A DNA stretch of 64,000 nucleotides, taken from assembly GCF_001854605.1 (NCBI RefSeq), contig NZ_MKJU01000025.1, positions 558,378 to 622,377 on the forward strand, written 5' to 3'. The position numbers and the translations under genes were made by a program. This DNA is from Pseudoalteromonas amylolytica (GTDB lineage: Bacteria; Pseudomonadota; Gammaproteobacteria; Enterobacterales; Alteromonadaceae). The notes beneath the pieces are model-generated. The model saw nothing but the letters and a program-made list of their open reading frames with translations. It made no database searches and was not told the DNA's origin. This document shows positions 59,186-64,000 of this stretch, piece by piece; the stretch's first letter is position 1; each line of letters begins with the position of its first letter.

Positions 59186-60523
59186 TTATTCCTCAGTTGG
59201 CCTTGGCTTACGGCGCAGCGGTGCGTTGCCATCAACATCAAATGGTGCAGGGATGGCTTTTTTAATTTTGGGCTTAGCTTTGGTGATTTTTTTAGGTGCT
59301 CTTTTCGCAGCAGGCTTTTTAGCAACGGTTTTTGTCACTTTAGGCTTCTTAGGTTTAAAGCCCTTAAACTTCGCTTCAAGACCTGTAATGCTGTCGAATT
59401 CAAGCTCATCGCTTAAATAATTCTTTATGGCAATAAAGCTGTTCCAGTCTTTCGGGCCCACTAGAGAGATTGCAGTGCCTTTAAAGCCAGCTCGACCAGT
59501 ACGGCCTATGCGGTGCACGTATTCTTCAGCCAGCTTGGGCAAGTCAAAATTAATAACATGAGTGACGCTCAATAGGTCAAGACCGCGAGAGGCTACATCG
59601 GTCGTTACCAGTACTTTAAACAGGCCACGGCTGAAAGCGTCCATGATGTCTAATCGTTTATTCTGCGCCAAATCCCCGGCCAAGGCTGTGGCTTTAATAC
59701 CTTGCGCATTTAGCTGTTCACTAATGCGCACCGTATCTGAACGTGTCGCGGTGAAAATGATACATTGTCCAACATCTGGCTGCGCCACAAAATGTTGCAA
59801 CAAAGCATCCTTGTGATCTAAATGATCGGCAAAATAGAGTGTTTGTTTGATGTCACCATGTTGTTGATGTGCATCACTTAGGATGATTTTTTTCGGTGCG
59901 CGCAGCAAATTACGCGATGTTACTTCGACCTGCGCATGATCAAGTGTTGCTGAGAACAATAGCGTTTGACGTAAACGGTGATTCGCTTCATCGTTTATTT
60001 TATTGAGTTGATCTGCAAATCCTAAGTCTAACATGCGGTCTGCTTCGTCAAAAATTAGCAACTCTAAGCCACCTAGTTGCAATGAACGCTGTTCCAAATG
60101 GTCTGCTATACGCCCAGGTGTGCCAATAACGATTTGTGGGTCTTTTCGTAGCGCTTTGATTTGATCATTGAAGTTTTCACCACCGAGTACTTTGACCACG
60201 CTGATACTTGTGCCTGCAATCAATAAGCGACACTGGCTGAATACTTGCGTTGCCAGCTCTCGCGTGGGGGCAATAATCAAAACACGTGGGTCGCGTTTAC
60301 TCAGTGCTTTTTGTTTCATCACGCGATGCACGGCTGGCAATAAAAAAGCCAGAGTTTTACCTGAACCCGTTTTAGATTGTGCAAATACATCGTGCCCAGC
60401 AATTGCTGTGGGTACCGCTTGACTTTGGATCGTCGTCGGTTGTGTGATCCCCTGATGAGCAAGTTGTTTTTCCAGACGGGCCTCAATGCCTAATTCGGTA
60501 AAGTGCAAAGCGTTTTTCTCCAA
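59186..60523 (-). CDS. DEAD-box RNA helicase, RhlE-like
   Basis: 445 residues. Motifs in order: Q motif (GITQPTTIQSQ), I (AQSKTGSGKT), Ia (PTRELA), II (DEAD), III (SAT) and VI (HRIGRTGRAG), then a Lys/Pro-rich basic tail of about 70 residues that probably contacts RNA. Both plausible starts are TTG: 60523, without a ribosome site, and 60508, which has GGAG nine bases upstream and gives MHFTELGIEARLEKQ. I think 60508 is more likely. It is the first gene of the pair with CvfB. Confidence 0.92.
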   Translation of the reverse strand: MEKNALHFTELGIEARLEKQLAHQGITQPTTIQSQAVPTAIAGHDVFAQSKTGSGKTLAFLLPAVHRVMKQKALSKRDPRVLIIAPTRELATQVFSQCRLLIAGTSISVVKVLGGENFNDQIKALRKDPQIVIGTPGRIADHLEQRSLQLGGLELLIFDEADRMLDLGFADQLNKINDEANHRLRQTLLFSATLDHAQVEVTSRNLLRAPKKIILSDAHQQHGDIKQTLYFADHLDHKDALLQHFVAQPDVGQCIIFTATRSDTVRISEQLNAQGIKATALAGDLAQNKRLDIMDAFSRGLFKVLVTTDVASRGLDLLSVTHVINFDLPKLAEEYVHRIGRTGRAGFKGTAISLVGPKDWNSFIAIKNYLSDELEFDSITGLEAKFKGFKPKKPKVTKTVAKKPAAKRAPKKITKAKPKIKKAIPAPFDVDGNAPLRRKPRPTEE

Positions 60524-60605
60524 AACTTAACTAATGATTAGCCGCACATTATAGCAAAGCTATGTACAGCTCCGATAGCAATAAAGTTGTTTGTGTAAAG
60601 GGTTT

Positions 60606-60633
60606 TTGCAATTAATACAAAAATCCGTAGAAT
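60606..60633 (+). promoter_or_regulatory. Predicted sigma-70 promoter of trhO
   Basis: TTGCAA (60606-60611), a 16-base spacer and TAGAAT (60628-60633), followed by a GC-rich ACGCGCT. Transcription would start near 60640, giving a leader of about 90 bases. Confidence 0.5.
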
Positions 60634-60730
60634 ACGCGCTCTAGCGCCGGATTTACGGTCCGGTTTGTGTGTTTCATGCGTTGTGCTTAATGCTTGAAGC
60701 GAAGTAAAAGCTGAAAATTAGGAAAATTCT

Positions 60731-61717
60731 ATGTCTAAACCATTTGTGGTTTGTGCCATGTATAAGTTCGTGTCACTACCTAACTTTGAACAAATTCGTC
60801 AACCATTGCTTAATGTTATGGAGCAAAATGAAGTACGAGGTACTTTGCTACTGGCTGCAGAAGGTATTAACGGTACCGTTGCTGGTAAACGAGAAAGCAT
60901 TGATACTTTATTGGCATGGCTTGATAAGCAGCCGGGTTTAGACAACATCGTGTATAAAGAGTCATACGATGAGACATGCCCTTTCTATCGCACCAAAGTA
61001 AAGCTTAAAAAAGAAATTGTTACTATGGGTGTGCAAGGTATTGACCCTCTGAAGGTTGTTGGTAGTTATGTTAAGCCTCAACAGTGGAATGAGCTGATCT
61101 CTGATCCTGAAGTGGTGGTAGTTGATACGCGTAATGATTACGAAATCGAAATCGGTACATTTAAACACGCGATTGACCCAAACACTAAAACGTTCCGTGA
61201 ATTCCCACAATGGGCAAAGGAAAACTTAGACCCAAGCAAACATAAAAAAGTAGCGATGTTCTGTACCGGCGGCATCCGCTGTGAAAAATCAACCGCATAT
61301 ATGAAAGAGCAGGGCTTTGAGGAAGTATATCACCTTGAAGGCGGAATCCTAAAGTACCTAGAAGACGTACCAAAAGAAGAGTCATTATGGGAAGGGGAAT
61401 GCTTTGTGTTTGACAATCGTGTTGCGGTAGATCACGACTTACAAAAAGGCTCATATGAGCAATGTCACGCTTGTCGCATGCCTATCACCGAAGAAGAAAT
61501 GCAACGTGAAGAATACATGGAAGGTGTTTCATGTCACCACTGCCATGAATCACTGACGGATGAGCAACGCGCTCGTTTTGCTGAGCGTCAAAAACAAATG
61601 CAGCTGGCTCAAGCCCGTGGCGAAGGTCACATAGGTCACGAAGCTCAAGAAGTATTACGTCAGCGCAAAGAGGCCAAACAGGCACAAAAGCAAGCACAAA
61701 GAGCAAAGACCGCCTAA
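60731..61717 (+). CDS. trhO: tRNA uridine(34) hydroxylase TrhO (YceA)
   Basis: 328 residues with the rhodanese-type active-site Cys178 in [12 protein letters not shown], an N-terminal ferredoxin-like domain ([16 protein letters not shown]) and a C-terminal Cys-rich zinc region (C-x2-C, HHCH). TrhO hydroxylates U34 of certain tRNAs using O2, on the way to (m)cmo5U. The basic, Gln/Ala-rich tail is longer than in E. coli. AGGA precedes the ATG. It is monocistronic. Confidence 0.94.
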   Translation: MSKPFVVCAMYKFVSLPNFEQIRQPLLNVMEQNEVRGTLLLAAEGINGTVAGKRESIDTLLAWLDKQPGLDNIVYKESYDETCPFYRTKVKLKKEIVTMGVQGIDPLKVVGSYVKPQQWNELISDPEVVVVDTRNDYEIEIGTFKHAIDPNTKTFREFPQWAKENLDPSKHKKVAMFCTGGIRCEKSTAYMKEQGFEEVYHLEGGILKYLEDVPKEESLWEGECFVFDNRVAVDHDLQKGSYEQCHACRMPITEEEMQREEYMEGVSCHHCHESLTDEQRARFAERQKQMQLAQARGEGHIGHEAQEVLRQRKEAKQAQKQAQRAKTA

Positions 61718-61742
61718 CGTTATTTAGGATAGGTCAAAACCT

Positions 61743-61775
61743 AAAAAAAGCCTCAACATATGTTGAGGCTTTTTT
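61743..61775. terminator. Intrinsic terminator of trhO
   Basis: AAAAAAAGCCTCAACA/TGTTGAGGCTTTTTT; the arms AGCCTCAACA and TGTTGAGGCT form a near-complete palindrome with a two-base centre, followed by T's. Confidence 0.92.
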
Positions 61776-61867
61776 GTTGTTTATGCGCGCAAATGTTCAG
61801 TTTTTGTATGGTTGTGCTCTTATACTAAAGTTTGTTAGGCTAATTGTGTCTCAAACAACAATAATAG

Positions 61868-62248
61868 ATGGCGGTCATGGGCAATTTATTTTTAAAAGAA
61901 CGCGAAAGCTGGTGGGTTTGGTGCATATGGGGGGTTGTAGGCTGTGTGCTAAGTGGCTACGTGCTTGTATCGACCAAGCAGCAACACTTAGCCTTTGTTG
62001 TGCCTAGTCTATTAAGTGTTTTTATTACTGTTTGGATGAGTTATAGCAAGCGGTTTGAGTTTTTTCGAGCATTCAAAGTTTTACTCTTGGTGGCTGCAAT
62101 TTCATGCGTTCCATCATTGGCCGATATTTTTTTACCTCTAAATGAACTCGCGGTATCGGCATTTAAAGCTGTATTGGTGTTGGTTTTTTTGGTTATTTTG
62201 TGCGTAGTTTGTGCTTGGTTAGCAAAACGACCTAAACAATATTATTGA
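61868..62248 (+). CDS. Small membrane protein of unknown function
   Basis: 126 residues (or 123 from ATG 61877), with three or four hydrophobic segments. It begins MAVMGNLFLKERESWW and ends with a basic LAKRPKQYY. There is no clear ribosome site for either start. I recognise no family. It lies just upstream of tRNA-Ser. Confidence 0.65.
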   Translation: MAVMGNLFLKERESWWVWCIWGVVGCVLSGYVLVSTKQQHLAFVVPSLLSVFITVWMSYSKRFEFFRAFKVLLLVAAISCVPSLADIFLPLNELAVSAFKAVLVLVFLVILCVVCAWLAKRPKQYY

Positions 62249-62274
62249 AATAAGCAAAAAATTATCTTTCCCCC

Positions 62275-62303
62275 TTTACAGTCGCTACGAAAACCACTAA
62301 TAT
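62275..62303 (+). promoter_or_regulatory. tRNA promoter with GC-rich discriminator
   Basis: TTTACA (62275-62280), a 17-base spacer and TAATAT (62298-62303), then GCGCGCC just before the start region, about 13 bases ahead of the tRNA. A GC-rich discriminator is the known mark of stringent (ppGpp) control of stable RNA. Confidence 0.75.
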
Positions 62304-62316
62304 GCGCGCCAACAAC

Positions 62317-62407
62317 GGAGAGATGGCTGAGTGGTTGAAAGCACCGGTCTTGAAAACCGGCATACGTTAATAGCGTATCTAGGGTTCAAATCCCTATCTC
62401 TCCGCCA
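62317..62407 (+). tRNA. tRNA-Ser(UGA)
   Basis: 91 bases with encoded CCA. The acceptor stem is GGAGAGA/TCTCTCC with the G discriminator; the anticodon loop CTTGAAA gives anticodon TGA; a long variable arm and the T loop GGTTCAAATCC are as expected for class II tRNA-Ser. It reads UCA and, with wobble, other UCN codons. Confidence 0.97.
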
Positions 62408-62416
62408 CCTCATTCC

Positions 62417-62443
62417 CAAAACCGCCTTAACGGCGGTTTTTTT
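62417..62443 (+). terminator. Terminator after tRNA-Ser
   Basis: CCGCC/GGCGG with a five-base loop, preceded by AAAA and followed by TTTTTTT, ten bases after the CCA end. Confidence 0.88.
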
Positions 62444-62459
62444 CGTTTGGAGGGCATTT

Positions 62460-62831
62460 ATGTCAGCAGCAGTAGTAGTTAAACACGCTAGTTTGTGGAT
62501 TGTATTTGGCTTCTTTTACCTAAGTGGTTTAGAGATGGCATTGCGTTTGGCTATTGACGGTCAACAAGATCCAACCTTACTAAAAACTCTTGCCTTTACC
62601 TTTTTATTTAATTTGTTGGCCGCTCACTTGGTGACAAAATATGAAACGCTATGGCCAATGTTAGGTGCGATTGTTATTAGCCTGACTGGGGTTGTGGGCT
62701 TTGGGTTTTATTTTACGGATCGTCTTGTGGATTATAGTGTTGAGTTGGCGATAGGGCTTACGTTGAGTTTACCGTTTGCAACTTTTGTTATTCAGCAAGT
62801 AAAAAAGCGACATGTGGATAATGCGACTTGA
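62460..62831 (+). CDS. Small membrane protein of unknown function
   Basis: 123 residues from ATG 62460, which has TGGAGGG at a good distance. The frame is open further up through the tRNA, which is not coding. About four hydrophobic segments (VVVKHASLWIVFGFFYLSGLE, LAFTFLFNLLAAH and others). I recognise no family. It lies between tRNA-Ser and fklB. Confidence 0.75.
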   Translation: MSAAVVVKHASLWIVFGFFYLSGLEMALRLAIDGQQDPTLLKTLAFTFLFNLLAAHLVTKYETLWPMLGAIVISLTGVVGFGFYFTDRLVDYSVELAIGLTLSLPFATFVIQQVKKRHVDNAT

Positions 62832-62904
62832 TCGCGTTTAAACTCATCCTTGGCTATGTTACACTGCGCCCCGTCTTTTAATAGAAACAAAAGTGAATTA
62901 ACTT

Positions 62905-63522
62905 ATGTCAGATTTATTTAATACAGATGCTGAAAAAGCAAGCTATGGTATTGGCTTACAAATGGGTGAGCAACTAAAAGCGAATCCATTCGAAGGCCTT
63001 AACTTGCATTCGGTATTTGAGGGAATGAAAGACGCATACGCTGGAGACGCGTTCCGTGTTGAGATCCCAGAGATCCAAGCTGCATTTGAAAAAATCAATG
63101 CTGAAATCCAAGCTCGTCGTGAAGAAGAAGCGAAAGTACTCGCTGCTGAAGGCATTGCATTTTTAGAAGAAAACGCAAAACGTGCTGAAATCACGGTTAC
63201 TGAGTCAGGTCTTCAGTATGAAGTTATCGCAACAGGTGAAGGCGCAAAGCCAGCTGCTGATTCAAAGGTACGTGTTCATTATCACGGCACACTTATCAAT
63301 GGGACTGTATTTGACAGCTCTTATGATCGTGGTCAACCAGCTGAATTCCCTGTAAACGGTGTTATTAAAGGTTGGACAGAAGCGTTGCAGCTTATGCCTG
63401 CAGGTTCAAAGTGGCGTCTATACGTTCCACATGAGCTAGCATACGGTGAGCGTGGTGCAGGTGCTGCAATCGCGCCTTTCTCAACACTTGTATTTGATGT
63501 TGAGTTATTAGACGTATTGTAA
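62905..63522 (+). CDS. fklB: FKBP-type peptidyl-prolyl isomerase FklB
   Basis: 205 residues. An N-terminal dimerisation domain (ASYGIGLQMGEQL) and helix are followed by the FKBP domain from about 100: VRVHYHGTLINGTVFDSSYDRG, FPVNGVIKGWTEALQLMP and AYGERGAGAAIAPFSTLVFDVEL. It catalyses prolyl cis-trans isomerisation and assists folding. No signal peptide is seen, so it is probably cytosolic, as E. coli FklB. Confidence 0.95.
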   Translation: MSDLFNTDAEKASYGIGLQMGEQLKANPFEGLNLHSVFEGMKDAYAGDAFRVEIPEIQAAFEKINAEIQARREEEAKVLAAEGIAFLEENAKRAEITVTESGLQYEVIATGEGAKPAADSKVRVHYHGTLINGTVFDSSYDRGQPAEFPVNGVIKGWTEALQLMPAGSKWRLYVPHELAYGERGAGAAIAPFSTLVFDVELLDVL

Positions 63523-63554
63523 TCGTACACTAAACAGCTAATGTTTAATGTTAG

Positions 63555-63581
63555 AACCCAGCTCTGTGCTGGGTTTTTTGT
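63555..63581 (+). terminator. Intrinsic terminator of fklB
   Basis: AACCCAGC/GCTGGGTT, an 8-bp stem with a five-base loop, then TTTTTT. Confidence 0.92.
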
Positions 63582-63895
63582 TTTTAGATGTGGCATGTTT
63601 GGTAGTGATTTATGTTACTTTTTTAGCGATACCACCAAACATGGTTTATTGATAATCCCAAAAACTACATGACGATTACTTAACCTACCAAGATATCGTA
63701 AGGTTAATTAAATTGAAAATACAGCTCAAGAAGGACATACAGTACTGCTATTTTTTGTAGCTCAAGGCGAGTTCGTGTACGTAAAGGTAAAACAACCGCT
63801 TAATTTTAACTTGATTAAGTATTTATAAAAAAACATAATTGCAATGTTTTTAAAGCATATTAATTAACATTTCGTTTTATATATAGGGAAATGTT
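63582..63895. other. Intergenic region with an inverted repeat
   Basis: AT-rich and without a gene that I can support. CATGTTTGGT (63594-63603) and ACCAAACATG (63634-63643) form a 10-bp inverted repeat with a 30-base loop. The promoter of the last gene should lie here. Confidence 0.5.
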
Positions 63896-64000
63896 ATGAG
63901 AAAGTTCATTTTGTGAGGGATAGTCGTATTACTCTCAACGTCAAGCTTATTGTTCAGTTCATTAAGTGCTGCTGCAAATAAAATCGCGGTATGTAATTCA
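63896..64000 (+). pseudogene. Signal-peptide gene with an early in-frame stop, cut by the window edge
   Basis: ATG at 63896, seven bases after AGGGA, opens MRKFIL and then TGA (63914-63916). The same frame goes on without stops as GIVVLLSTSSLLFSSLSAAA, a good signal-peptide core with an Ala cleavage site, then NKIAVCNS to the window end. The nonsense codon should block translation of an exported protein. It may be a true mutation or a sequence error; the downstream frame lies outside the window. Confidence 0.55.

Noticed and set aside
62331..62459. Open frame running through tRNA-Ser into the membrane-protein gene
   Set aside because: It reads the tRNA and its terminator; a good ribosome site and ATG at 62460 define the real gene.

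Overview
This window reads as chromosomal DNA of a marine gammaproteobacterium of the order Alteromonadales, most likely Pseudoalteromonas or a close relative. That placement is inferred from protein likeness and gene order (lrp-ftsK-lolA-rarA-crcB-serS, thrS-infC-rpmI-rplT, sppA-ansA), the AT-rich base composition, and the abundance of TonB receptor, RND and MCP genes. No search could be run. Almost all of the window is dense, ordinary core genome. I see no prophage, insertion sequence, integrase or CRISPR array.

Layout. 1-3218: the tail of a beta-propeller sensor histidine kinase. 3.2-11 kb: a DUF3083-like gene, glnS, a Ser/Thr kinase gene, small genes, a probably frameshifted membrane protein, a DUF3010-like gene and a nuclease/phosphatase-fold protein. 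11.1-14.5 kb: the translation block thrS-infC-rpmI-rplT, with an AUU start on infC. 14.5-22.1 kb: a short-chain dehydrogenase, an M14 peptidase, an MBL hydrolase, an Lrp/AsnC regulator, a SulP transporter and a LytS/LytR-type two-component pair. 22.3-30.8 kb: central metabolism. pykA and gnd are divergent across a regulatory region with two perfect palindromes; ansA and sppA follow, then fadH with a FadR-like site. 30.9-34.1 kb: a DoxX protein, a YdjA-like nitroreductase, upp, a PhzF-like protein and a small membrane protein. 34.2-42.8 kb: a chemoreceptor, a DUF4382 lipoprotein, an RND efflux pair and a Kelch protein. 43-51 kb: ald divergent from lrp, then ftsK-lolA-rarA-crcB-serS.

51.1-58.2 kb is the accessory part. 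It holds secreted or lipoprotein genes of unknown role and a TonB-dependent receptor. It also holds two direct copies of a segment of about 360 bp. Each copy carries a DUF1289 gene, its leader, a hairpin with a compensatory base change between copies, and the 3' end of a Cys-rich secreted-protein gene. In the left copy that 3' end is only a frameshifted remnant lying against the stop codon of an unrelated lipoprotein gene. I read this as a locus where the secreted-protein gene beside DUF1289 has been exchanged or lost by recombination. It is the best candidate here for something undescribed, but its function is unknown.

58.3-64 kb: a CvfB-like protein, a DEAD-box helicase, trhO, a small membrane protein, tRNA-Ser(UGA) with a good promoter, another membrane protein, fklB, and at the right edge a signal-peptide gene with an in-frame stop at codon 7.
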